Shown here in pieces: positions 35,129-43,487 of a stretch of DNA of 64,000 nt. The DNA comes from an uncultured Spirochaetaceae bacterium (lineage in GTDB: Bacteria; Spirochaetota; Spirochaetia; Sphaerochaetales; Sphaerochaetaceae), in assembly GCA_900315435.1 (NCBI GenBank), contig OMYY01000001.1:90989-154988 (forward strand), written 5' to 3'. Each line of letters starts with the position of its first letter. Position 1 is the first letter of the stretch. The notes under the pieces were generated by a model. It ran no database searches, was not told the DNA's origin, and was given only the letters and a program-made list of their open reading frames with translations. The position numbers and the translations under genes are program-made.

Positions 35129-35504
35129 TGGAGGTGCTGGGATTCGAACCCAGGTCCAAACGTGCCGTCCTATGACGTCTACGTGCGTAGTCACTGATCT
35201 GTATTTCGGATACCGCTCGGTCCAGTGGCGAACGTACTGGTACCCTATCCTGCTTGCATTTCCCCGGGAACCACAGTCCTTTTCCCAGGTTAGCCCTTGT
35301 TTTTACAGGTGTCAGGCGCTTAAGAGCGGCAGCAACCTGGCCTGCTTGTCATCACTGCAATCAGGCAGCGAGGGCAAGTACTGCTTCGTCGGAGACGAAC
35401 TCGTCTTCTTTCTTGGCAGATAATTTTTTTGCTAGTTTCAAGAGTTGGCGCTCTGCCCGCAGCCATAGACCCAGTCTACCGCCTGTCGAAACCAATACAC
35501 CCCC
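35129..35504 (-). ncRNA. ssrA: Transfer-messenger RNA (tmRNA)
   Basis: Rescues stalled ribosomes and tags nascent proteins for degradation, with SmpB. The 5' end begins GGGGGTG and continues with the conserved TTGGTTTCGACAGG; the 3' end has the T-arm GGGATTCGAACCC (plus strand) and CACCTCC, which pairs with the 5' end over 7 bp with one G-U. CCA is not encoded. The tag frame runs from 35432 to 35361 (resume codon GCA, stop TGA): 23 residues, starting AKKLSAKK and ending AVLALAA, with the usual LAA protease signal. This is longer than the 10-residue E. coli tag. The promoter is strong and a terminator follows. Size, about 376 bases, is normal. Confidence 0.95.
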
Positions 35505-35521
35505 TTTTCAGGGTACCTTCC

Positions 35522-35550
35522 ACTATACCCATAGTTGCTACTTTTGGCAA
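35522..35550 (-). promoter_or_regulatory. tmRNA promoter
   Basis: TTGCCA (35545-35550), a 17-base spacer and TATAGT (35522-35527). Transcription would begin near 35515, about ten bases before the mature 5' end at 35504, consistent with 5' processing. The -35 lies next to the stop of the sirtuin gene. Confidence 0.7.
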
Positions 35551-35551
35551 C

Positions 35552-36364
35552 TCAATAGGCACATTTCTTTCGTATGGGAAGCGTGTCCAGCCACCTGTCC
35601 AAAGTGGAGAACACCTGCTCGAGATCGGAGAAGAGCAGGTCTGCCGCATCATCCTGCATGGTCGGTTGCGCATTGACGATGACAAGCTTCGCCCCATGCC
35701 GGCAGGCCAAGACGGGGAATGAGGCGGCGGGCTGTACGGTCAGGCTGGAACCAAGGACCAGGCAGAGGTCGCAGGAACTGAATTCCTCATAGGCCCGGTT
35801 GAGGATGTAGGAATCCAGCGACTCGCCATACAGGACGATATCCGGCTTGACCACATGGCCGCAGACATCGCAATGGGGCACGTTTCCTTCCTGGACAACC
35901 TTGGCTACCGCCTCGTAGGGGAAATACTTGCCGCAGTTCGGGCAATGGTGGTGGGCGACAGAGCCATGCACGTCATAGACCGCCTTGCTGCCAGCCCGCT
36001 CGTGAAGCATGTCGATGTTCTGGGTGTAGAGGCTTCGCATGTAGCCCATGCGCTCCATCTTCGCCAACGTGGTATGGACGATGGTGGGCTGGTAGTGCTC
36101 CACGTTGTACCATACGGCCTTTGCCCATTGGTAGAAAATGGAAGGCTCGCGCTCGAAAAAGCCGATGGAGACGATATCTTCCACGTCCATGCCATGCCAC
36201 GGGTCGGTATACACCCCATGCGCTCCCCGGAAATCAGGGATGCCGCTCAATGTCGAGACGCCGGCGCCCGTAAAGACGCAGGTAGACCGGGAAGCCTTGA
36301 TCATCTCTTCCAGCCTTTGGATTTTCGGCTGGAATACCTCTTCTCGTTCGCTAAACTCACCCAT
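35552..36364 (-). CDS. cobB: NAD-dependent protein deacylase (sirtuin)
   Basis: Sir2-family enzyme that removes acyl groups from lysines using NAD. The 270-residue product has the NAD loop FTGAGVSTLSGIPDFRG, the TQNIDMLHE motif, the catalytic histidine in DVHGS, a structural zinc site (CPNC and CDVC) and the LGSSLTVQPAA Rossmann segment. The ATG at 36364 has GGAGG upstream. The gene overlaps the end of miaB by 8 bases, so both are likely made from one message. The targets are unknown; class III or related placement is not resolved here. Confidence 0.92.
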   Translation of the reverse strand: MGEFSEREEVFQPKIQRLEEMIKASRSTCVFTGAGVSTLSGIPDFRGAHGVYTDPWHGMDVEDIVSIGFFEREPSIFYQWAKAVWYNVEHYQPTIVHTTLAKMERMGYMRSLYTQNIDMLHERAGSKAVYDVHGSVAHHHCPNCGKYFPYEAVAKVVQEGNVPHCDVCGHVVKPDIVLYGESLDSYILNRAYEEFSSCDLCLVLGSSLTVQPAASFPVLACRHGAKLVIVNAQPTMQDDAADLLFSDLEQVFSTLDRWLDTLPIRKKCAY

Positions 36365-37670
36365 CGACCTTTTCCTCCCCGACAAGCGTTCCCTCGAAGG
36401 TGTTTCCCTTGATACCGGTCAGCTTGACGTTCAGCAGGGAACCGACCGGCGCGCAGGTCTTGACCACGACCATCTCGTCATGCTCGGTGTGGCCAAGCAT
36501 CTCGTTCCCATCCTGCTTGCTGATCTGGGTGAGCAGCACTTCCGTCTCCTGACCGATGCGCTTCTCATGCTCTTTTCTGACAATTTCCGTCTCAAAGGCG
36601 ATCAGCTCGCTAAGCCTGCGATGCTTGGTGTCATCATCGATCTGCCCTTTCATCTTCGTCGCCCGTGTTCCTTCACGGGGGTTATAGTAATACATGAAAG
36701 GTTCAATCGCCTTCATGTTTCCCATCACCTCGAGCGTATCATGGAACTCCTCTTCGGTCTCGCCGGGGAACCCCACCATCACGTCCACCGCGAAGGTGAT
36801 GCCGGGCACCTGGCCACGCATCTTGTCCAGAAGGGTGACGAACTGCTCCTTGGTGTAGTGCCTGTTCATCAGCCCCAGCACTCTTGTGCTCCCGCTCTGC
36901 AACGGCACGTGCACATGTTTGGCCACATGCTTCTCCGTGGCCAGGACCTTGATCAAATCGTCAGAGAAATCTTTTGGATGGGGGCTGTCGAAGCGAACCC
37001 AGCGGATGGTGTGGCAACGTTCCGCAATCCGGCGCAGCAACTCTGGGAAAAGCACGATTCTTCCCTCTTCCTCTGTGGAATGGTAGCTGTTGACGTTCTG
37101 CCCCAGCAGCGTCACCTCGCGCACCCCTTTTCCCTCAAGAAAATCGATTTCCCTGAGGATGTCTGCGACCGGACGGCTTGTCTCGCGCCCCCGGACATAG
37201 GGGACGATGCAGTAGGTGCAGAAATTGTTGCAGCCATTCATGATGGGCACGAAGGAAGAAACATCACCCTCGTGGTAGGAAAGATGGTCGAACTCGTAGG
37301 TGTCGCTTTGGGTGAAACTGCCGTCGGTCGCGATATCCAGGATCTTCTGCTTGTCGTTGACACCCACCACATAGTCGACCTGCGGAGCCTCTTTCTGCAG
37401 CTCGTCCAACAAGCGCTGGGCCATGCAGCCGGTGACCACCAGCGTCAGAGGGTGGCTCTTCTTCACATGGGCGAAGAAGCCAAGACGGCCCCAGATCCTG
37501 CTCTCGGCAGTCTTGCGCACAGAGCAGGTGTTGAGAATCACCACATCGGCGTGTTCCGCCTCGTCGGCTTTGGCCAGTCCATTGCCAAGAAGTCTCGCCT
37601 CGAGCGCGTTGCTTTCGGCGATGTTCATCTGGCACCCATAGGTCTCAATGAAAAAGGTTTTCTTCAGCAT
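36357..37670 (-). CDS. miaB: tRNA-2-methylthio-N6-dimethylallyladenosine synthase
   Basis: Radical SAM methylthiotransferase acting at A37 of tRNAs reading UNN codons. The 437-residue protein has the N-terminal UPF0004 domain with three cluster cysteines (YGCQMN, NTCSVR, TGCMAQ) and the radical SAM motif CNNFCTYCIVP. It also has the VTLLGQNVNSY region and a C-terminal TRAM domain. Length fits MiaB, not RimO. It overlaps folD by 7 bases at its start and the sirtuin gene at its end. Confidence 0.95.
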   Translation of the reverse strand: MLKKTFFIETYGCQMNIAESNALEARLLGNGLAKADEAEHADVVILNTCSVRKTAESRIWGRLGFFAHVKKSHPLTLVVTGCMAQRLLDELQKEAPQVDYVVGVNDKQKILDIATDGSFTQSDTYEFDHLSYHEGDVSSFVPIMNGCNNFCTYCIVPYVRGRETSRPVADILREIDFLEGKGVREVTLLGQNVNSYHSTEEEGRIVLFPELLRRIAERCHTIRWVRFDSPHPKDFSDDLIKVLATEKHVAKHVHVPLQSGSTRVLGLMNRHYTKEQFVTLLDKMRGQVPGITFAVDVMVGFPGETEEEFHDTLEVMGNMKAIEPFMYYYNPREGTRATKMKGQIDDDTKHRRLSELIAFETEIVRKEHEKRIGQETEVLLTQISKQDGNEMLGHTEHDEMVVVKTCAPVGSLLNVKLTGIKGNTFEGTLVGEEKVDG

Positions 37671-38521
37671 GCAAGAGCCGCCTTCAAGGTATTGTACATG
37701 AGCATGGCGATGGTCATCACACCGACCCCTCCAGGAACAGGGGTGATCGCGCTACACTTCGGCGCGACCTCGTCAAAGGCGACGTCGCCGACAATCCGGT
37801 AGCCCTTCTTTTTCGTCGCGTCGGGAATGCGGGAGATGCCGAAATCGATGACCACGGCACCTTCCTTGACCATGTCCGCCTTCAGAAACCCGGCCTTTCC
37901 CACCGCCACCATGACAATGTCGGCACCCGAGGTGATTTCAGAAAGGTGCTCCGTTCTCGAATGGCAGAGCGTCACCGTGGCGTCCACGCCCTTCTGGACC
38001 AGCATGGCCGCCATCGGCTTGCCGACAATATTGCTGCGCCCGATGATGGCGACGTGTTTGCCGGCCAGAGGGATCTGGTAATACGACAACAGTTTCATCA
38101 CTCCATAGGGGGTGCAGCTCTTCATGCCATCCATACCGATGAGAAGCTTGCCGACGTTGACCGGGTGGAAGCCGTCGACATCCTTCTTCGGGTCGATTGT
38201 CTCGATGACCTGCTGTTCGTCCAGTCCTGCAGGCAGTGGCGACTGCACCAGAATGCCATGGACCGCAGGATCTCCGTTCAGCTTCCTCACCAAGGCCAGC
38301 AGTTCCTCCATGCCAGCCGTCGCGGGGAGATGGTAGTCCAGGTGGCCGTAGCCGAGTTCCTCGCATTTCTTGTGCTTGGTATGGACATAGGTCTGGCTGG
38401 CCGGGTCGTCTCCTACCAGTATCACTGCCAAGGTCGGCTGCAAGCCTGGATGCGATGCCAGTGTCTCGTGTATTTCCTGATAGACGGAATCCGCTACTTC
38501 TTTTCCTGTCAAAAGGCGCAT
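37664..38521 (-). CDS. folD: Bifunctional methylenetetrahydrofolate dehydrogenase/cyclohydrolase
   Basis: Interconverts methylene-, methenyl- and formyl-tetrahydrofolate. The 285-residue protein has the catalytic lysine in TYVHTKHKKCEELGY, the signature GILVQSPLPAGLD and the NADP-binding segment AIIGRSNIVGKPMAAMLVQKGVDATVT. It ends PVPGGVGVMTIAMLMYNT. AAGGAG precedes the ATG. It is the first gene of folD-miaB-sirtuin and is divergent from the outer-membrane protein gene, with 119 bases between starts. Confidence 0.96.
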   Translation of the reverse strand: MRLLTGKEVADSVYQEIHETLASHPGLQPTLAVILVGDDPASQTYVHTKHKKCEELGYGHLDYHLPATAGMEELLALVRKLNGDPAVHGILVQSPLPAGLDEQQVIETIDPKKDVDGFHPVNVGKLLIGMDGMKSCTPYGVMKLLSYYQIPLAGKHVAIIGRSNIVGKPMAAMLVQKGVDATVTLCHSRTEHLSEITSGADIVMVAVGKAGFLKADMVKEGAVVIDFGISRIPDATKKKGYRIVGDVAFDEVAPKCSAITPVPGGVGVMTIAMLMYNTLKAALAC

Positions 38522-38584
38522 GGGTACTCGCTCTCCTTCTTTGAAACTCTACAGGAAAACCATCATTCTTTACAATGGAACTTG

Positions 38585-38613
38585 TTGCCATTGAAGACGA
38601 AGCAAAGTATTGT
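38585..38613 (+). promoter_or_regulatory. Candidate promoter of the outer-membrane protein gene
   Basis: TTGCCA (38585-38590), a 17-base spacer and TATTGT (38608-38613). Transcription would begin about 20 bases before GTG 38641, leaving room for the GAGG ribosome-binding site. Confidence 0.5.
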
Positions 38614-38640
38614 TAAACTCGAATTATTGTGAGGTACGCT

Positions 38641-39258
38641 GTGAAGAAAAAAGTAGCCATTCTGGCTCTCAGTCTTTTCCTTCCCTCCATGGCATTCGCC
38701 GCTACCGATACCTACCGGACCGGTAGCATGATCTTTCATTTTGCGGCCGGCACCAGCATGCCTGGCTTCATTCATTTCTTTGGCGATGCGGAAGGTCTTG
38801 ATTCGGATTACTGGCTTTGGGGCGAGGATGACCATGCGACGAAACTCAACTGGGGCGGGAATTTCTCCTTAGGTTTCGAAAGGTTCACCTCAAGCACCCT
38901 GAGCCTTGGCGGAGAACTCGGGTATGACTTCAACTACTGTGTCAACGACGACCTGTTCACCGCTGTTCCCCTCCAGTTCAAGTTGACCTGGTATCCGGTG
39001 CAAGGCACCGTCGACCTTCCGGTCAGCCTGGGAATCGGTACCGTCTACGAGCGCTTTGGCGAAGACAAGTCGATGCTGAACCTCTCGCTCAGCCTGGACG
39101 TCGGCATGAATTTCTACATCTGGGAACATTGGGGCGTCGGCATCCACTCCGGCCTATGGCTGATTCCGGAATTCAACTACAATTCCGGCGACCAAGAGAA
39201 TGACGGAGTGCTCGGTCTCGTACCGATCACTCTCTCGGTCTCGTACAGGAACCTGTAA
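38641..39258 (+). CDS. Small predicted outer-membrane beta-barrel protein
   Basis: The 205-residue product has a signal peptide (MKKKVAILALSLFLPSMAFA, cleavage before ATD) and alternating amphipathic strands (FSLGFERF, LSLGGELGYDFNY, LQFKLTWYPV, VSLGIGTVYERFG, LSLSLDVGMNFYIW, GVGIHSGLWLIPEF). It ends in an aromatic-containing strand VSYRNL, so it probably forms a small barrel. I do not recognise a specific family. GTG 38641 is chosen because TGAGG lies upstream; an in-frame GTG at 38629 would put extra residues before the signal peptide. It is 14 bases upstream of a lipoprotein gene, forming a likely operon. Confidence 0.7.
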   Translation: MKKKVAILALSLFLPSMAFAATDTYRTGSMIFHFAAGTSMPGFIHFFGDAEGLDSDYWLWGEDDHATKLNWGGNFSLGFERFTSSTLSLGGELGYDFNYCVNDDLFTAVPLQFKLTWYPVQGTVDLPVSLGIGTVYERFGEDKSMLNLSLSLDVGMNFYIWEHWGVGIHSGLWLIPEFNYNSGDQENDGVLGLVPITLSVSYRNL

Positions 39259-39272
39259 GGAGCAAAGCACTT

Positions 39273-40589
39273 ATGAAGATCAAACATTTCCTTTATGCGG
39301 CGCTTCTCGCGGTGTTGCTGGCATCCTGCGACGGCTCGGTCCTGGTCGAGGTCGTCACCGCCGAGGATACCCCTGACAAGAATTACCAGAAGATTCTCGG
39401 AGTAGTCAGCGGTACTGTGTACTACCAGAACAAAAAGGGGCTTTTCTCCAACTCCAGTTCTTCTGAACAGGGAAGCGACATCTACAGCAAGGTGCTGAAC
39501 GGAGAGAACACGCTTGTTGCCAACAGCAATGGCGCATTGGTCCGGTACAGCTGCCTGTATGGCAGCCAATACCTGCTCTATTTCCAGATATACTGGAATT
39601 CCAACGACGGATACCGGAGCACAATCGGCCTGTATGACCTCAGCTCTGGCACCAATTACCCGTCTGTCCCCCTGAACGTCACCGGCGTCACCGCAACTTC
39701 CGATGGCTATTGGATCAAAGGTCTTCACGAAGATGGCGGTTTGGTGGTCTTTGACAAAGCGAACAACAAGGTCTACCTCTGCTATCCTGCAACGGTCAAT
39801 TCCTCTGCTGTCACCTTTACCGCCCTGACGGACAGCGATTCGGTACTTGACGTCGCCAATACCAGCAGCATGCAATACGAGGTCGGCGCATACTTCTTGC
39901 AGAGGACACAGGCCAACACCTACTCGATGATGACGAGGGTCCACAAGGTGAACAACGACGAAGAGGATGACGACGATCATGATACGGACCTGTACTTCTT
40001 CAAGTGGAACAGCGGAGTTCCCTCCTTGCTGGCGAAAAGCTCAGGCACCCACCCCTATCGTCCCGCCAATTTCGTCATCAACTCCTCGGGGACCGCGGCG
40101 TACGTCCTCTGCACCAACGGCAGGCTGTACAAGTACAGCTTGGATTTGGATTCTAAGACCGCTACCAAAATCAACTACTATAAATCCGGCGGTTACTCGT
40201 CCGGCGGTTACTCGTATGGGACAGGCTGCATGATGTACTACATCTCGAGCGGTGGCAAGGAGTATATCGTCACCAAGCCGAACTACAAGAGCAGGGCCAT
40301 CATCGTCTTGGAGTTCACCGAGGACACTGCCGGCACCACGGAAATCGCGGACTTTGACGACAGCTCGCTCCGCAAGGGCTTCGCCTATCGTCTGGACAGC
40401 GATTTGATCAACTGTTTCTATGAGTTGCGTACGGACGACAGTTCAAAGAGCAAACTGCTTGCCGGGACCAACGAGAGCGGCATGGTATCGATCATCATCA
40501 ACTGGGACAACGTGACCAACAACAGTTCCAGCAATGGATCGACCAGCGCCAGCGAGCAATACGACACTACGCTAAATTTGCTTCCATGA
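39273..40589 (+). CDS. Predicted lipoprotein of unknown function
   Basis: The 438-residue protein begins MKIKHFLYAALLAVLLASCDG, with a clear lipobox (LASC) placing the lipidated cysteine at residue 19. The mature part is rich in Ser, Asn, Tyr and Asp and consists of short beta-strand-like blades (SGTVYYQN, GYWIKGLHEDGGLVVFDKANNKVYLCYPA, AYVLCTNGRLYKYSLD), suggesting a beta-propeller. It contains an acidic EEDDDDHD patch near residue 230 and a repeated SGGYSSGGYS. No enzyme motif is evident. It forms a pair with the upstream barrel protein and is followed by a good terminator. Confidence 0.72.
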   Translation: MKIKHFLYAALLAVLLASCDGSVLVEVVTAEDTPDKNYQKILGVVSGTVYYQNKKGLFSNSSSSEQGSDIYSKVLNGENTLVANSNGALVRYSCLYGSQYLLYFQIYWNSNDGYRSTIGLYDLSSGTNYPSVPLNVTGVTATSDGYWIKGLHEDGGLVVFDKANNKVYLCYPATVNSSAVTFTALTDSDSVLDVANTSSMQYEVGAYFLQRTQANTYSMMTRVHKVNNDEEDDDDHDTDLYFFKWNSGVPSLLAKSSGTHPYRPANFVINSSGTAAYVLCTNGRLYKYSLDLDSKTATKINYYKSGGYSSGGYSYGTGCMMYYISSGGKEYIVTKPNYKSRAIIVLEFTEDTAGTTEIADFDDSSLRKGFAYRLDSDLINCFYELRTDDSSKSKLLAGTNESGMVSIIINWDNVTNNSSSNGSTSASEQYDTTLNLLP

Positions 40590-40591
40590 CG

Positions 40592-40624
40592 AAAGGCCTT
40601 GTCCGTGGCGGGCAAGGCCTTTTC
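40592..40624 (+). terminator. Intrinsic terminator after the lipoprotein gene
   Basis: AAAGGCCTTG (40592-40601) pairs with CAAGGCCTTT (40613-40622), followed by TTCC. The symmetric arms may also serve the convergent small membrane protein gene. Confidence 0.8.
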
Positions 40625-40630
40625 CATATC

Positions 40631-40882
40631 CTAGTTCTTTTTGCAGACAGCGTCATGGATCTCGATGATATTGGCGGCCATGCCGAAAACCACTCCGTTG
40701 ACCAATATGCCCACGAGCAAGGAGACCAGCATCGAAACCACCCCGCATACGGGAGCCGGCCAGCCGATCTGTGCGGCATTGTCCACCCCGCTCCGATATC
40801 CAAGCACCGCTACAGCGACCAACGTGAGCACCAGGGTGATGCGCAGGCAACCACGGAAAATCTTTGCCAAGAAATGAATCAT
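40631..40882 (-). CDS. Small membrane protein of unknown function
   Basis: The 83-residue product begins MIHFLAKIFRG and has two hydrophobic segments (about 13-27, and 48-68 with LVSLLVGILVNGVVFGMAANII). It ends DAVCKKN. ATG 40882 has GGGAGG eight or nine bases upstream, which supports it against the much longer frame extending upstream. I recognise no family. Its neighbours, a lipoprotein gene in convergent orientation and a decayed stretch, give no clue. Confidence 0.6.
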   Translation of the reverse strand: MIHFLAKIFRGCLRITLVLTLVAVAVLGYRSGVDNAAQIGWPAPVCGVVSMLVSLLVGILVNGVVFGMAANIIEIHDAVCKKN

Positions 40883-41260
40883 TGCAGTCTTACCTCCCGT
40901 CTCCTTTCCGAGACTCGTATTTGGTAAACAAAAAACGATCAAGGGAGGTTTCATTGGATTGTCGCACGCAAGAAAAATGAGGTCGTTTTTTTCTATGAAT
41001 AACAGCATCCCCTCTCCCGACTTCCGCAGGCAGATAGGCGAAAACGGATTACAACTCATTGTGTCTGATGAAGTTATATGCCGTTTCCGTTGTTTTTGTG
41101 TTGTATACCGTCAGTACGTCTTTTGTGTCGCCCCCTCAGCTTTTCAGATGGCCGTGCCGCAACACAGGTTCTGATAGGAGCCATCGGACAGCAGCGCGAG
41201 GTCGGCTTTCCGCATGTCTGTAATATGACACCTGGGCTGTTTTGCCGTCGAATAGATTTT
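40883..41260. other. Intergenic stretch without a supported gene
   Basis: About 380 bases of lower G+C and higher stop-codon density than the surroundings. Short open frames on both strands lack ribosome-binding sites and protein-like composition. No RNA gene or repeat is evident. Together with the two overlapping frames that follow, it looks like decayed coding DNA. Confidence 0.5.
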
Positions 41261-41645
41261 TCAGATGACAGTTCTGATGTAGCGTGTTCCCCGGCCTGTT
41301 CCAACCTTGCGTATTTGTCCATCCCGAACCATCTGTCCAAGGACGGCTTCGACGGTGGTCGCGCTTACATCAGGTAGGATTTTGCAGACGTCCGCTTTTG
41401 AAATGGGGGTATGTGAATCCAAAACGGTCGCTTCACCCCTTGCCTGTTTCGTCACCTTTCGGCTTCCCACCACAGCGAATCAGCCATGACTGATCCGAAA
41501 GCTTCGTTCCGGACTTCCGTTTGCCTTTGCGGCCATGTGGCTTTATCACAAAACCGTTGTCCCGGAGCCTTCCCAGCTGGCGTGCCATAAAGGCTACACG
41601 GTCGTCCGACAAAACTCGGAGCGTGGCACGCTCAGTTGTCGCCAC
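41261..41645 (-). pseudogene. Possible frameshifted winged-helix gene, two overlapping frames
   Basis: Two short minus-strand frames overlap by 41 bases. The upstream one (41645-41433, GTG start, 70 codons) contains LSDDRVAFMARQLGRLRDNGFV, which reads like a winged-helix segment. The downstream one (41473-41261, 70 codons) contains ISKADVCKILPDVSATTVE and a QMVRDGQIRKVGTGRGTRY wing, typical of small DNA-binding domains, including those at the C-terminus of Fic-type proteins. A single-base slip in the overlap would join them into a product of about 125 residues. Alternatively the second is a real 70-residue gene. The first frame begins inside the end of the phosphoribosyltransferase gene. Confidence 0.35.
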
Positions 41646-42249
41646 GAACCTCGTGCAGGATCCGTCTCACCTCGGGATCGCCATACTGCTCGTCGATCTC
41701 CTTGCTGGTAAGGCCAACGAACTCATGACAATTGTAGTGGATCCATCGATCCTCATCAGGGCTTTTGATCACATGCTTGCGGCAGTAGTAATCAGGCTGG
41801 ATCGGAAGCGGCTCACTGCTTTTGTAGACCGGCAGCTTGTAGTCGTACACCGCCACCTTCAGGTCCTCGCGGGGAATACCATGCTCCATGATTGTGGTGG
41901 CAAGGGCATTGACGGTCTTGCCGGTATCGAAGATATCGTCCACCAGAAGGACTTTGTCGCCGGTACGCAGATACTCGGGGGAATAGGTCCATCCGTCCAC
42001 CATCACCTTGGTCTGGTTACGGAGAAACCCGTAGCTTCTGGCGACAACCGCGGCATAAAGCACAGGTTTCCCCTGCTCTTTCAGACGCACCATCTTATAG
42101 TACTCGCTGAAGACATTGGCCATGTAGGCTCCGCCACGGAGGCTGGCATAAATCACGTCGGGGACGAAGTGGTCGTCCATGTACATGTGGTTGACCAATT
42201 TCAGCGCGTCGTCACGAATCTTGTCGCCAGGAATGAACTCCTTCTCCAT
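41632..42249 (-). CDS. Phosphoribosyltransferase, purine-base type
   Basis: The 205-residue protein has the type I PRTase fold: DVIYASLRGGAYMANVFSEYY near the N-terminus and the PRPP loop KVLLVDDIFDTGKTVNAL around residue 100-117. It resembles xanthine or hypoxanthine phosphoribosyltransferases used in purine salvage, but the base specificity cannot be read from the sequence. The ATG at 42249 has AGGAGG upstream within a 9-base gap to map, so it is the last gene of the PPIase-nusB-map run. Confidence 0.8.
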   Translation of the reverse strand: MEKEFIPGDKIRDDALKLVNHMYMDDHFVPDVIYASLRGGAYMANVFSEYYKMVRLKEQGKPVLYAAVVARSYGFLRNQTKVMVDGWTYSPEYLRTGDKVLLVDDIFDTGKTVNALATTIMEHGIPREDLKVAVYDYKLPVYKSSEPLPIQPDYYCRKHVIKSPDEDRWIHYNCHEFVGLTSKEIDEQYGDPEVRRILHEVRGDN

Positions 42250-42258
42250 ACATCCTCC

Positions 42259-43020
42259 TCAATCGGTCACGGTGAGAATCTCAAGCCCGTTATGGGTGAT
42301 TGCAATCGTGTTCTCCCAGTGGCAACTGGGCTGTCCGTCGGCAGTGACCTCGGTCCAGCCATTGCCAAGCTGGCGGATGTTCTTCGTGCCGAGGTTGATC
42401 ATCGGCTCGATGGCGAGGACCATGCCCTCACGGATACGGGGATTCGGCATGAACGGAGAGGCATAGTTGGGAATCTCCGGATCCTCATGCACTTCCAGGC
42501 CGACACCGTGCCCGCAGTATTCACGGACCACTCCATAATGGAACTTCTCGGCATGTTTCTGCACGGCAGTCCCGATGTCCTGGATGCGTGCCCTCGGCCT
42601 GCCGGCGGCTTCGATGCCAAGGTCGAGGCACTCGGCGGTCACGTCGTTCAGTTTCTGCCATTCCGGCTTAGTCTTGCCTCCAATGACGAAGGTGCGGGAC
42701 ATGTCGGAAAAAAAGCCGTTCAGGTTGATGCCGAGGTCAAGGTCGACCAGGTCGCCCTCCTCGACAATCCGTTTCTTGCTCGGAATGCCGTGGATGACTT
42801 CCTCGTTGACCGAGATGCAGGCAGTCGCAGGAAAACCCTCGTAGTGGAGATATGCCGGCTTGCCACCATGGGCGATGGTAAAGTCATAGCAGAACTTGTC
42901 CATGTCCCACGTGGACATGCCTGGTCTCAGGATTTGCCCCACCTCGGCCATCATCTGCGCACAAAGATGGCAGCTCTTGCGGATGCCATCGATTTCCTCT
43001 TCCGTCTTCAATTGAATCAT
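42259..43020 (-). CDS. map: Type I methionine aminopeptidase
   Basis: Removes N-terminal methionine from nascent proteins. The 253-residue protein has the five metal ligands in expected segments: D in GDLVDLDLGINLNGFFSDMSRTFV, H in EYCGHGVGLEVHEDPEIPNY, E in GMVLAIEPMIN and E in TAxxxxQxENTI-like SCHWENTIAIT. Length equals the E. coli enzyme with no N-terminal extension. It overlaps nusB as ATGA. Confidence 0.96.
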   Translation of the reverse strand: MIQLKTEEEIDGIRKSCHLCAQMMAEVGQILRPGMSTWDMDKFCYDFTIAHGGKPAYLHYEGFPATACISVNEEVIHGIPSKKRIVEEGDLVDLDLGINLNGFFSDMSRTFVIGGKTKPEWQKLNDVTAECLDLGIEAAGRPRARIQDIGTAVQKHAEKFHYGVVREYCGHGVGLEVHEDPEIPNYASPFMPNPRIREGMVLAIEPMINLGTKNIRQLGNGWTEVTADGQPSCHWENTIAITHNGLEILTVTD

Positions 43021-43487
43021 GTGCGAGCCTCTTCTTCCATACCGGCACCCTTCAGGGGGAAGGCAAGCGGAAGTTTCTTGCTCATCGTGTCCAGGATGCC
43101 GTTGATGAACTTATAGGTCACATCGGTGGAGAACTCCTGGCTGAGCTTGACAGCCTCATCAATGACGATGTTGGGATGGATCTCCTTGTCGTGGAGGAAG
43201 CAGAAAACCGAAAGCCTGAGGATGTTGCGGTCGACCACGTCAATCCGCTCGACCGGACGGTTCAGCGAGTACTGTCCGATCAGCTTGTCGATCTCCGCCA
43301 GGTTCTCGATGGTTCCGTTGACGAGGTAACGGGCGAAGACCTTCACCTCATCCTCCATCGACTCATACTCTTGCTCATCCACCCCACTGAAAGTCTGTGG
43401 AATGTGGCCGGCATCCAGCTGGCCATTGAAATCCATCGCATAGAGAGTCTGCAGGGCAATCTCCCTTGCCTTATGTCGTGTCTTCAT
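43017..43487 (-). CDS. nusB: Transcription antitermination factor NusB
   Basis: All-helical RNA-binding protein that with NusE (S10) forms the rRNA antitermination complex. The 156-residue product opens KTRHKAREIALQTLYAMDFNG, the canonical NusB start, and contains RPVERIDVVDRNILRLSVF and PNIVIDEAVKLSQEFSTD. Its ATG overlaps the upstream PPIase stop codon by one base (TAATG), which implies translational coupling. Confidence 0.95.
   Translation of the reverse strand: MKTRHKAREIALQTLYAMDFNGQLDAGHIPQTFSGVDEQEYESMEDEVKVFARYLVNGTIENLAEIDKLIGQYSLNRPVERIDVVDRNILRLSVFCFLHDKEIHPNIVIDEAVKLSQEFSTDVTYKFINGILDTMSKKLPLAFPLKGAGMEEEART

Noticed and set aside
34211..35129. tmRNA gene as the attachment site of an island with the recombinase
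   Set aside because: The tmRNA 3' end faces tcdA, and tcdA separates it from the recombinase. I found no second copy of the tmRNA 3' end elsewhere in the window.
40883..41260. Short open frames on both strands of the gap
   Set aside because: None has a ribosome-binding site, recognisable motif or codon use like the neighbours.
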